A stretch of 29,489 nt of DNA from Treponema sp. (GTDB lineage: Bacteria > Spirochaetota > Spirochaetia > Treponematales > Breznakiellaceae): NCBI GenBank assembly GCA_031284105.1, contig JAITAN010000002.1, positions 1 to 29,489 on the forward strand, in the 5' to 3' direction. This document shows positions 1 to 7,150 of the stretch, one piece after another. The first letter of the stretch is position 1; each line of letters begins with the position of its first letter. The notes under the pieces are model-generated. The model was not told the origin of the DNA. It was given only the letters and a program-made list of their open reading frames with translations, and ran no database searches. A program made the translations under genes and the position numbers.

Positions 1-2
1 GG

Positions 3-92
3 CGTTGCGGCGCCAGGGTTGAGGCCGGGGAGGAGGCTCCGGCGCAGGGGGGCCGAACGGCGGCCTGTTTCACGGCAACCGCCGTCCGGTAA
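3..92 (+). CDS. possible 3' end of an upstream reading frame
   Basis: The window opens inside a frame that is open from base 3 and stops at TAA 90-92 (29 codons). An SbcD nuclease gene usually precedes sbcC, so this could be the tail of sbcD. The residues are Ala, Gly and Arg-rich and carry no recognisable motif, so the identity is a guess from position only, and the stretch may be non-coding. Confidence 0.2.
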   Translation, partial: RCGARVEAGEEAPAQGGRTAACFTATAVR

Positions 93-98
93 CAGGCC
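62..98 (+). terminator. nested hairpin before sbcC
   Basis: GGCCTGTT (62-69) pairs perfectly with AACAGGCC (91-98), and an inner ACGGC (72-76) pairs with GCCGT (81-85) around a 4-base loop. The structure covers the possible stop codon of the upstream frame. No T-run follows directly, only a pyrimidine-rich stretch, so it may be a weak or Rho-assisted terminator or just an mRNA 3' end structure. Confidence 0.35.
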
Positions 99-128
99 CC
101 CCTATCCCCTGATATTCATTTTCCCGTC

Positions 129-158
129 TTCAAATACACCGCGGTTTTGGTGTACAAT
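129..158 (+). promoter_or_regulatory. candidate sigma-70 promoter of sbcC
   Basis: TTCAAA (129-134), an 18-base spacer and TACAAT (153-158) make a reasonable sigma-70 promoter about 70 bases upstream of the sbcC start. A short hairpin, CCCGGA (182-187) with TCCGGG (193-198), lies in the predicted leader. If real, sbcC could be transcribed apart from any upstream sbcD. Confidence 0.45.
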
Positions 159-227
159 AATTCATGGCGAAATTAAAAGTTCCCGGAGGCGTTCCGGGCG
201 CGGACGCGGAAATCGGGCGGGGCCGCC

Positions 228-3200
228 ATGAAACCTGAGCGGCTTACCATACAGAACTTCGGCCCGTTCGCGGGAAGGGAAGTTATCGACTTCAACGCGC
301 TGGACGACATTTTTCTTGTTACCGGTAAGACCGGATCGGGAAAAACCACCGTCTTCGACGCGCTCTGTTTCGCCCTTTACGGCGAAGTCCCCGGAAGCAG
401 GGGGGACCACCTGATTCGGCTTAAAAGCGATTATACTCAGGCGGGGGATGAATGCCTGGTTTCCCTGGAATTTTTAGCCGGGGAAAAACGCTACCGGGTT
501 GACCGCTCTCCGAAACAGGAAAGGCTGAAACAGCGGGGAAGCGGTACCTATCTGTCCGAAGAATCCGCCGCGCTTTACGAGATACGTCCGGGTAGTATCA
601 TTCCGCTTAACACAAAAAAATCCGAGGCCGATGAAAAGATCCGTTCCATAATCGGGCTTGACGCGAAGGAATTTTTTAAGATAGTACTGCTCCCCCAGGG
701 GGAATTTGCCGAGTTTCTGAAACAGAATACCGCCAAACGCCGTGAAGTGCTGGGGAAGCTATTCCCCATCGGGATGGCCGACAGAATAAAGCAGCTCGCG
801 GCGGAAAAGCTAAAGCAGGCAAACGCGGAAACCGAAGAGGTGATGCGCTCCCTTGCGGAGATTACCAAACGTGTTTCGTTTGACAATGCGGACGAATTGC
901 GGCGGCAGACGGAGGCGGCGCTGAATGATGCCCGGGCCAAAACCCGCTCCTTAACGGAAAAGGCCGAAAAACTTAAAACGGCGCTTGCCGCGCGCCGGAA
1001 TGAGGCGGCCGCGCGAGAACGGCTTCTGGCCGCGGAACAGGATGCCGCACGGAACGAAGAAAACGCGGCGGCAATCGCGGAGAAGGAAAAGCGCCGCGAA
1101 CTTTCCGGAAAAGCCCGGCCGCTGGCGCAGCTTTTGAACGGCGAGGCCGAAAAGAAAGCGGCCGTCCTGGAAAGCGGGGCCGCTTTTGCGGAGGCGTCGC
1201 GGGAAAAGGACGACGCGGAACAGGCGTTTCTGGCCGCGGAAAACAGGGCGAAAGAAACTCCGGCGCTTGAGGCCGAGACGCGGGAACTCCGGGAAAAGCG
1301 GCCGGCTGTGGTGGAAATGCTTGCGGAGGAGGAAAAGCTTGCACTGGCGGAAAAAGAAACGGAAACGCTGCGCGTTAAAACAGAAACACTTTCCCTTGAA
1401 ACCGGAAATTTCGGAAAACAGCTTGCCGCGATGGAAGATGAGATACAGAAGCTGGAAGCCCTGGCCCAAAAAACCGATGAAATTGAACTGGGACTCGAAG
1501 GGGCGAAAGCCGTCATGGAAAGCCTGCGGGACCTGAAAAAAACCGCCGCCGAGGGGGAACTTACCGCCGCCGCCGAAAGGGCGGCAGGGGAAGCGGCGGA
1601 AAAACTGCGCGCCGAATGTGACGAACTTTCCCGGCGCGTACCGGTTCTGGAAGACGAACTGGCGCGGCTCAGGGAAGAAAAGAAAAAGCACGAACAGGGG
1701 GACATGGCCGCCCACCTTGCCCTGGAACTCAGGCGCGGGGAACCCTGCCCTGTCTGCGGTTCCCGGGAACACCCGCTCCCCGCGCCGGCGCCCGCCCCGC
1801 TTTTCGGCGCTGCCGAGCGCATCGCTTCCCTGGAAGGCGCGGTCCGCGACGGGCAAAACAGCCTTGCCACGAAATCCGCCGAACAGAAAGGCCAGGAGCG
1901 GGAGCAGCGCCGGGCGGCAGCAAAAATACAGGAACTGCTCGCCGCGGCGGCGGAACTGAAACAGGAAATCGCCTCCCGGGAAACAGGCTCCGCGCGCGGC
2001 GATACCTGCGGTGATACGTGCGGTGATACGCGTGGCAATACCGCGACGGAACAGGCCGGAACCGCGCTCCGCCTTTTTGCCGAAACGCGGGAGATTCTGC
2101 CTTCCCCGGCGGAAACGGAAACGCTGTTAAAGGCGCGGGTACGTCTGGTAAACGATTTTCTCGCCGGGCAGAAAACCGCAAGACAGGCGGCCGGCCGCCT
2201 CGCGGAATTAAGGCGCGAACAGGACACGCTGCGAAAGGCAAGCGCGGAAAAGGAAAAGGAATTCGCCGCCCTTGACGAAAAACTGAAAAACCTTTACGCC
2301 GCCGCTTCCGAAACCAGGCGGAAACATGAACGCGCTTTGGCGGAAGCGCGCCGCACCCTTGCGGAAAATTTGAGCGAAGGCGGTGAGGCGCGGCGGCAGC
2401 CGGCGGCGGAGATTCTGGCGGCCATAGACCGCCGCCTCGCCGAAGCGGAGGAGGCCATAACGCGGAACCGTGACGAGCGGGAAAAGACCGGCCGCGCCCT
2501 CGCGGCGGCGGCTGCGCGAAAAGAAAGCCTCGAAAACCGCAGGGATGAGGCACAGAAACAGTACCGCGAAGCGGCGGAAGCCCTGGAAACGGCGCTGGCG
2601 TCTTCCCCCTTCGCGGACGCGGAGGCCCTGCGCGCCGCGCTGGCCGACGCCGCCTCCGACGCCGCCCTGGAAGAGGAGATAAACCGCTGGAAGGAAGAAC
2701 GGACGCGCCTTGCCTCGCTAAAAACAGAATTACTGCGTTCCCTTGAATCGGTACGGAGGGAACTACTCGCCCTGGGCGATGTACCCGGAGAAGACAGGAT
2801 AACGCGGGAATTATCGGAACTGGCGGCGGAACAGGAAGCGGCGGAAGAGGAACGGGACCGGGCAAGCGGAAAAATCGCGGCCCTGGAACGGGACACACAA
2901 TTACTGCGCGAGACAAGCGGCAGGTACGAAGAACTGCGGACAAAGAGCCGGCGCTGCGCCGCGCTGTCGGAAGATCTGCGGGGGAACAATCCCAAAAAGA
3001 AGCCTTTCGACGCGTGGCTTTTGGGCCGCTACCTGGAAGAAGTCGCCGCCTTTGCCACCCGCCGGCTTGAACGGATGAGCGAGGGCCGCTACTCCCTGAT
3101 CCTTGACTCAGGCGGCGAAAAGGGCCGCGCATGGACAGGGCTTGACCTTGCCGTTTTCGACGCCTACACCGGAAAATGCCGCCCCTGCGCCACCCTCTCC

Positions 3201-3503
3201 GGGGGTGAAAGTTTTATGGCTTCCATCAGCCTCGCGCTGGGGCTTGCGGATTCCATCCAGAACCGTTCCGGCGGGGTACGGCTGGACGCGGTGTTTATCG
3301 ACGAGGGATTCGGCAGCCTGGACGACGCCACGCTCGACCTGGCAATGACCGTACTGGACGAACTGCGCGCCCACCGCATGGTAGGGCTCATCTCCCACGT
3401 TGCCGACATGCGTTCCCGGATTTCCAGCCGCATCGAGGTAATCAAATCGGGCTCGGGCTCCAGGATCAGGCTTGACAGCGCCCGCGTTTCGTTACAGGAT
3501 TGA
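228..3503 (+). CDS. sbcC: SbcC, ATPase subunit of the SbcCD double-strand nuclease
   Basis: SbcC is the SMC/Rad50-like subunit that, with the nuclease SbcD, cleaves DNA hairpins and processes double-strand ends. The protein has 1091 residues, normal for the family. Walker A (GKTGSGKT) is at 33-40. Two long Glu/Lys/Ala-rich coiled-coil arms flank a zinc-hook CPVC motif (Cys507 and Cys510) that dimerises Rad50-type proteins. The ABC signature LSGGES is at 990-995 and Walker B with catalytic Asp-Glu at 1025-1026. An odd 12-bp tandem repeat in the second arm (bases 1998-2033) encodes repeated GDTC units and adds two cysteines. The ATG at 228 has only a weak ribosome site, but the LTIQNFGPF start is typical. 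SbcD is not seen and may lie just upstream of the window. The gene is GC-rich, so long ORFs on the other strand are shadows. Confidence 0.95.
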   Translation: MKPERLTIQNFGPFAGREVIDFNALDDIFLVTGKTGSGKTTVFDALCFALYGEVPGSRGDHLIRLKSDYTQAGDECLVSLEFLAGEKRYRVDRSPKQERLKQRGSGTYLSEESAALYEIRPGSIIPLNTKKSEADEKIRSIIGLDAKEFFKIVLLPQGEFAEFLKQNTAKRREVLGKLFPIGMADRIKQLAAEKLKQANAETEEVMRSLAEITKRVSFDNADELRRQTEAALNDARAKTRSLTEKAEKLKTALAARRNEAAARERLLAAEQDAARNEENAAAIAEKEKRRELSGKARPLAQLLNGEAEKKAAVLESGAAFAEASREKDDAEQAFLAAENRAKETPALEAETRELREKRPAVVEMLAEEEKLALAEKETETLRVKTETLSLETGNFGKQLAAMEDEIQKLEALAQKTDEIELGLEGAKAVMESLRDLKKTAAEGELTAAAERAAGEAAEKLRAECDELSRRVPVLEDELARLREEKKKHEQGDMAAHLALELRRGEPCPVCGSREHPLPAPAPAPLFGAAERIASLEGAVRDGQNSLATKSAEQKGQEREQRRAAAKIQELLAAAAELKQEIASRETGSARGDTCGDTCGDTRGNTATEQAGTALRLFAETREILPSPAETETLLKARVRLVNDFLAGQKTARQAAGRLAELRREQDTLRKASAEKEKEFAALDEKLKNLYAAASETRRKHERALAEARRTLAENLSEGGEARRQPAAEILAAIDRRLAEAEEAITRNRDEREKTGRALAAAAARKESLENRRDEAQKQYREAAEALETALASSPFADAEALRAALADAASDAALEEEINRWKEERTRLASLKTELLRSLESVRRELLALGDVPGEDRITRELSELAAEQEAAEEERDRASGKIAALERDTQLLRETSGRYEELRTKSRRCAALSEDLRGNNPKKKPFDAWLLGRYLEEVAAFATRRLERMSEGRYSLILDSGGEKGRAWTGLDLAVFDAYTGKCRPCATLSGGESFMASISLALGLADSIQNRSGGVRLDAVFIDEGFGSLDDATLDLAMTVLDELRAHRMVGLISHVADMRSRISSRIEVIKSGSGSRIRLDSARVSLQD
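1998..2033 (+). repeat. 12-bp tandem repeat inside sbcC
   Basis: Three units of 12 bases of the form GGTGATACGTGC run in frame (1998-2009, 2010-2021, 2022-2033), with a partial fourth after them. They encode GDTC, GDTC, GDTR. The period is a multiple of three, so a change in copy number would keep the frame. Confidence 0.8.
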
Positions 3504-3524
3504 TTAGGTAGCAAAGGGTATTAT

Positions 3525-3779
3525 ATGTTTGAGTACAAACCAAAGGGAACCTGTTCCACAAAAATTACTTTTACTATAACTGATGGAAAGGTACATCAAA
3601 TTGCCTTTAAAGACGGATGCGAGGGGAATCTCAGGGGAATCTCAAAGCTGGCGGAGGGCATGGACGCCCGGCAATTGGCCTCGCTGTTAAAAGGCACCAA
3701 ATGCGGCCGGAGGGGCACTTCCTGTCCCGATCAACTGGCCATAGCCATAGAGCGGGCCCTGGCGGAAACACCGCGGTAG
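3525..3779 (+). CDS. TSCPD-domain protein (TIGR03905-like)
   Basis: This 84-residue protein matches the small TSCPD family, named for its C-terminal Thr-Ser-Cys-Pro-Asp motif, seen here as GTSCPDQLA near residue 67. Other conserved points are the N-terminal YxPKGTCS, the central DGCEGNL and the KGTKCG segment. The conserved cysteines suggest a metal or thiol site. A related TSCPD domain forms the C-terminus of class II ribonucleotide reductases, but the role of the stand-alone protein is not known. An AAAGGG ribosome site lies at 3513-3518, six bases before ATG. It sits 21 bases after sbcC and 35 bases before the aminopeptidase, all in one direction, so the three may be cotranscribed. Confidence 0.85.
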   Translation: MFEYKPKGTCSTKITFTITDGKVHQIAFKDGCEGNLRGISKLAEGMDARQLASLLKGTKCGRRGTSCPDQLAIAIERALAETPR

Positions 3780-3814
3780 ACGCGGCGTGCGTCAAAACAC
3801 GGCAAGGAGCAATT

Positions 3815-4906
3815 ATGGGAGATTCGATTAAAGTGCGGTCCCTGGCCGGTACTCTTGTAAAACTCGATAACAGTTTTGGTGTTACCGGTGATGAAGAGGA
3901 AACGGCAAAAGTGTTAAAAGAAGAAATGCGGGGCCTTTACGACGAATACTTCGCGGATGCGCAGGGAAACCAGATCTACGTCCGGTACGGGAAAAACAGG
4001 GACAAGAGGGTTCTCCTTTCCGCCCACATGGACGAGATAGGCTATATCATCAAATCAATTGACAAATCCGGTTTTGCCCGCATCTTTCCCGTGGGCTTTC
4101 ACGATGACCGTATGGCGATAAACCAGGCGCTTGTGTTTCGCACCGCGGAAGGGAAGAAGGTACAGGGGGTAACCGGCGCCAAACCCGCCCACATCGTCAC
4201 AGAGGCGGAACGCGGAAAGGCCGCCCCAATCGGCGAACTGTTTGTGGACTTTGGATGCCGAAGCGCGGAGGAGGCCCGCTTCATGGGACTGGAAATCGGC
4301 GACTACGGCGCTTTTGACCGCGCGGGGCATTTTCTCAACGGCACGGACTTCTACACCGGAAAATCAATCGACGACAGGGGGGGGCTTGCGGTGCTGGTAG
4401 AAACGCTGCGCCGGCTGAAGGACCGCAGCATTGAACCCACCGTGTATGTAGCCGGCAGCGTTCAGGAAGAAACAGGAATGCGCGCGGGGTATCCCCTGAC
4501 CAATCAGATAAAACCGGAACTGTTTCTCGCCGTGGACGGCACCATTCCCGGCGACATACCCCCGCTCGGCTATGAGGAATGTTCCCAGAAACTCGGCGGC
4601 GGCGTGGGAATCAAATTCTACGACTGGGACCCCAACATTACCTGCGGAAACAACGTACCCAGAAAACTCACCAACCACATGATCGCCATCGCGAAAAAAT
4701 ACGGCATTCCCTTTCAGCGGGAAGTGATCATGGGCGGCGGCACCGATGCCTGGACCGCGTGGCAGGCCGGAACCGGCTGTCTTGCCGGCGGGGTGAGCAT
4801 CCCCATGCGGTACATGCACACCGCGGTCGGCGTCCTGAAACTGAGCGACCTCGACATCTGCGCGGACTACCTTGTTAAGTACCTTGAGGACTACGTTACC
4901 CTCTAA
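3815..4906 (+). CDS. M42-family metallo-aminopeptidase (FrvX/endoglucanase-like)
   Basis: M42 enzymes are cytoplasmic, self-compartmentalising aminopeptidases with two metal ions that finish peptide breakdown. From ATG 3815 the protein has 363 residues, the usual length. The metal and catalytic residues are visible: His71-Met-Asp73 in SAHMDEIGY, Asp186/187 in GKSIDDRGG, catalytic Glu218 with ligand Glu219 in QEETGMRAG, Asp241 in LAVDGT, and His335 in RYMHTAVG. I chose ATG 3815 because AAGGAG lies at 3804-3809; the frame is open farther upstream, but that part overlaps the TSCPD gene in another frame. Substrate specificity cannot be read from the sequence; some relatives are annotated as glucanases, mostly by transfer of names. 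Confidence 0.93.
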   Translation: MGDSIKVRSLAGTLVKLDNSFGVTGDEEETAKVLKEEMRGLYDEYFADAQGNQIYVRYGKNRDKRVLLSAHMDEIGYIIKSIDKSGFARIFPVGFHDDRMAINQALVFRTAEGKKVQGVTGAKPAHIVTEAERGKAAPIGELFVDFGCRSAEEARFMGLEIGDYGAFDRAGHFLNGTDFYTGKSIDDRGGLAVLVETLRRLKDRSIEPTVYVAGSVQEETGMRAGYPLTNQIKPELFLAVDGTIPGDIPPLGYEECSQKLGGGVGIKFYDWDPNITCGNNVPRKLTNHMIAIAKKYGIPFQREVIMGGGTDAWTAWQAGTGCLAGGVSIPMRYMHTAVGVLKLSDLDICADYLVKYLEDYVTL

Positions 4907-4928
4907 GGATAACGCGGCTCAAATCGGC

Positions 4929-5078
4929 GCCAGGCGCAATTTATCAGGAACCACGAAGGCGCGGAAGGTGCACAAAGGGGAAGATGCGAAATGGCGCCAG
5001 GCACTAAATTTGTCGATAAAAATTTATCCGGGAAAAAGGCGCCTGGCAATGTGAACTCCGTGATGCGCTACCAGGCGC
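4929..5078. repeat. nested inverted repeats upstream of the metacaspase gene
   Basis: Several copies of a CCAGGCGC-type word lie in the 220-base gap. GCCAGGCGC at 4929-4937 is the exact reverse complement of GCGCCTGGC at 5039-5047, and CCAGGCGC at 5071-5078 can pair with the same arm. Inside, GCCAGGC 4996-5002 faces GCCTGGC 5041-5047 and encloses a second pair, TAAATTT 5005-5011 with AAATTTA 5020-5026. The arm at 5039-5047 therefore has three possible partners. The rest of the gap shows no gene and no clear promoter. Confidence 0.65.
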
Positions 5079-5126
5079 AGATACTATATGGTGTGATAAA
5101 ATAGGGCAATTCAAAGGAGAATAATA

Positions 5127-6737
5127 ATGAAAAAGACCGGTTTGTTTTTGTTGTTTCTTGTACTGTCCCTGGCTTCTATGGCGGCGCAGCAGAAATTCGC
5201 GCTGGTAATCGGGAACGGGGCCTACACCGGCATTACCCGGCTTAACAACCCGGTGAACGACGCCGCCGACGTGTCCGCCACCCTGCGGGGTCTGGGCTTT
5301 ACCGTGGATACCCTGACCAACGCGGGCAGGGTGCAGATGGAGGATGCCGTAACGCGGCTGCGCGGCCGCCTGGCCGGGGCGCGAGGCTCCTACGGCTTCT
5401 TTTACTACGCGGGGCATGGGGTGCAGAGCAACGGCGAGAACTACCTGATACCCGTTGACGCGAACATTCCTTCAGAGGCGTACCTGCGGGACCGGACGGT
5501 TTCCATGCAGGCCGTGCTGGGAGAGCTGAACGACGCGGGGAACGCGCTTAACATCGTGGTGCTGGACGCGTGCCGCAACAACCCCTTCGGCTGGGCGCGG
5601 AGCGGCAGCCGGGGCCTGCAGGTGGTAACGAACCAGCCCGCGGACAGCATCATCGTGTACGCCACGAGCGCGGGTTCCGCGGCCCTTGACGGCGAGGGGC
5701 GGAACGGCTTCTTCACCACGCACCTCCTGAACAACCTGAAAACCCCCGGCATCTCGATTCGGGACCTCTTTGACAAGACCGGCGCGGACGTGCGGCGGGC
5801 CAGCAACGGCGGACAGATACCCGCGATCTATTCCCAGTTCTTCGAGACCGCGTACCTGGGAACGCGGCCCGCGCCCGCGGCTGCCCAGCCCGCGCCCCAG
5901 CCCGCGCCCATACCGGCCGCTGTAGACGTGTATGTTGCCGGATATGAGGTGAACGCCGCGGGTAATAGGGTAGCCTGTTACTGGAAGAATGAGGTCAGAA
6001 CCGCGCTTTCGGATGGCAGGACCGATGCCGAGGCAACCGCCGTGGCCGCGGCGGGGAGCGACGTGTATGTCGCCGGATATGAGTATAACGCTGCCGATAA
6101 GAGTGTAGCCTGTTACTGGAAGAACAGGGTCAAGACCACGCTCTCGGACGGCAGTACCCATGCCGCGGCACTCGCCGTGGCCGTGTCGGGGAACGACGTG
6201 TATGCAGCCGGATATGAGTATAACGCTGCCTATAAGAGTGTAGCCTGTTACTGGAAGAACGGGGTCAAGACCGCGCTCTCGGACGGCAGGACCTTTGCCG
6301 AGGCATGGGCCATCGCCGTGTCGGGGAACGCCGTGTATATCGCCGGATATGAGATGAACGCCGCCTATAAGTATGTAGCCTGTTACTGGAAGAACGGGGT
6401 CAAGACCGCGCTCTCGGACGGCAGTACCGGTGCCGTGGTATACGCTGTCGCGGTGTCGGGGAACGACGTGTATATCGCCGGATATGAGGTGAACGCTGCC
6501 GGTAAGGATGTAGCCTGTTACTGGAAGAACGGGGTCAGAACCGCGCTCTCGGTCGGCAGTACCGGGGGCGAAGCAAACGCCATCACCGTGTCGGGGAACG
6601 CCGTGTATGCCGCCGGATATGAGCGGAACGCCGCCGGTAAGGAGGTAGCCTGTTACTGGAAGAACGGGGTCAGAACCGCGCTCTCGGACGGCAGTACCAA
6701 TGCCGAGGCAACCGCCATGGTCCTTGTCCCGCGCTAA
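5127..6737 (+). CDS. exported metacaspase-like (C14) protein with six C-terminal 45-residue repeats
   Basis: The 536-residue product has a signal peptide (Lys-Lys start, hydrophobic core, Ala-Ala at 19-20), so it probably acts outside the cytoplasm. Residues 22-245 form a caspase-like C14 domain: FALVIGNGAY strand, catalytic His97 in YYAGHGVQ and catalytic Cys149 in LDACRNNPF. A Pro/Ala linker (about 247-265) leads to six exact-length 45-residue repeats (267-536) with AGYE, VACYWKNG and LSDG blocks, which probably fold as a six-bladed propeller. AAGGAG at 5114-5119 supports ATG 5127. In characterised bacterial C14 proteins the activity is often an Arg/Lys-specific cut, used in regulated proteolysis or cell death; substrate and role here are unknown. 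It stands between a peptidase gene and a glycosidase gene with large gaps, so it is probably monocistronic. Confidence 0.9.
   Translation: MKKTGLFLLFLVLSLASMAAQQKFALVIGNGAYTGITRLNNPVNDAADVSATLRGLGFTVDTLTNAGRVQMEDAVTRLRGRLAGARGSYGFFYYAGHGVQSNGENYLIPVDANIPSEAYLRDRTVSMQAVLGELNDAGNALNIVVLDACRNNPFGWARSGSRGLQVVTNQPADSIIVYATSAGSAALDGEGRNGFFTTHLLNNLKTPGISIRDLFDKTGADVRRASNGGQIPAIYSQFFETAYLGTRPAPAAAQPAPQPAPIPAAVDVYVAGYEVNAAGNRVACYWKNEVRTALSDGRTDAEATAVAAAGSDVYVAGYEYNAADKSVACYWKNRVKTTLSDGSTHAAALAVAVSGNDVYAAGYEYNAAYKSVACYWKNGVKTALSDGRTFAEAWAIAVSGNAVYIAGYEMNAAYKYVACYWKNGVKTALSDGSTGAVVYAVAVSGNDVYIAGYEVNAAGKDVACYWKNGVRTALSVGSTGGEANAITVSGNAVYAAGYERNAAGKEVACYWKNGVRTALSDGSTNAEATAMVLVPR
5925..6734 (+). repeat. 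six 135-bp coding repeats
   Basis: Six units of exactly 135 bp run without gaps to the stop codon. They start at 5925, 6060, 6195, 6330, 6465 and 6600. The blocks for ACYWKNG and LSDG are nearly identical at the DNA level, including synonymous positions, while the last third of each unit varies. That pattern points to recent duplication or gene conversion rather than ancient repeat structure alone. Confidence 0.92.
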
Positions 6738-6744
6738 GCGCGGG
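6728..6744 (+). other. perfect hairpin with the stop codon as its loop
   Basis: CCCGCGC (6728-6734) and GCGCGGG (6738-6744) form a 7-bp GC stem whose 3-base loop is the TAA stop of the metacaspase gene. No T-run follows, so it is not a typical intrinsic terminator, but it could protect the mRNA end or slow termination. Confidence 0.6.
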
Positions 6745-6761
6745 GGCCTCACTACGCGGCC

Positions 6762-6920
6762 CTTGACGGAGAACCGCGTCGCTCCGGCGGCTGCTTGTAG
6801 GCACAAAGCCGTACGCCGGTCTTGAGACTACGCCGTAGTAGTAAACAGGCTCCGCCTGCTTGTAGGCATAAAGCCGTACGCCCGCCCTTGATACCAACGC
6901 CGAAGTAGGGAACAGCCTTC
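6762..6920. repeat. degenerate direct repeat of about 65 bp
   Basis: This covers most of the gene-free stretch 6738-7000. Units begin with CTTGA at 6762, 6821 and 6887. The first two share a 27-base block (6791-6817 and 6856-6882) that differs at one base. Units two and three carry small hairpins, CAGGC/GCCTG and CAGCC/GGCTG. I see no gene in 6738-7150; the second half holds the promoters of the next gene. Confidence 0.65.
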
Positions 6921-7005
6921 GGCTGCGGCCCAATGCCCGGAAACAGCGCCCCCCTTATGAATGAACGTTATAGAGAGAGAAGGGTGAGGCCGCCCGCGTC
7001 TACCC

Positions 7006-7034
7006 TTGACAGGGCTGCGTCAAAAAGGGATACT
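7006..7034 (+). promoter_or_regulatory. upstream candidate promoter (P1) of the glycosidase gene
   Basis: TTGACA (7006-7011), a 17-base spacer and GATACT (7029-7034) form a sigma-70-like promoter with a perfect -35 box about 110 bases upstream of the start codon. Confidence 0.5.
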
Positions 7035-7039
7035 TGCGA

Positions 7040-7069
7040 TTGATAGCAACCGTGAACCGTCCGTATTAT
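7040..7069 (+). promoter_or_regulatory. downstream candidate promoter (P2) of the glycosidase gene
   Basis: TTGATA (7040-7045), an 18-base spacer and TATTAT (7064-7069) form a second sigma-70-like promoter, predicting a start near 7076 and a 75-base leader. Its -10 box is framed by the palindrome at 7057-7080. Confidence 0.5.
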
Positions 7070-7080
7070 GCCGCGGACGG
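7057..7080. promoter_or_regulatory. operator-like palindrome around the P2 -10 box
   Basis: CCGTCCG (7057-7063) and CGGACGG (7074-7080) are exact inverted 7-mers separated by 10 bases that hold the TATTAT box. A repressor bound here would block P2 directly. The arrangement suggests sugar-responsive control of the glycosidase, but no regulator gene is adjacent and the factor is unknown. Confidence 0.5.
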
Positions 7081-7150
7081 AGGCGCGGGCGCGTATCCCG
7101 CGGAACCGCCCGGTATGCGCGCAATGCAACAAAGGCAAACGGAGGAAAAT

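Noticed and set aside
164..238. 24-codon frame starting at ATG 164 and overlapping the sbcC start
   Set aside because: Too short, starts only six bases after a predicted -10 box and has no ribosome site; its start fits chance.
575..2227. 550-codon open frame on the minus strand within sbcC
   Set aside because: It is a GC-rich shadow of sbcC; composition is Ser/Ala/Arg-rich with no motif, while the plus frame has every SbcC motif.
5472..6806. 444-codon open frame on the minus strand opposite the metacaspase gene
   Set aside because: It mirrors the 135-bp repeats and has no known domain; the plus frame has a signal peptide, catalytic residues and a ribosome site.
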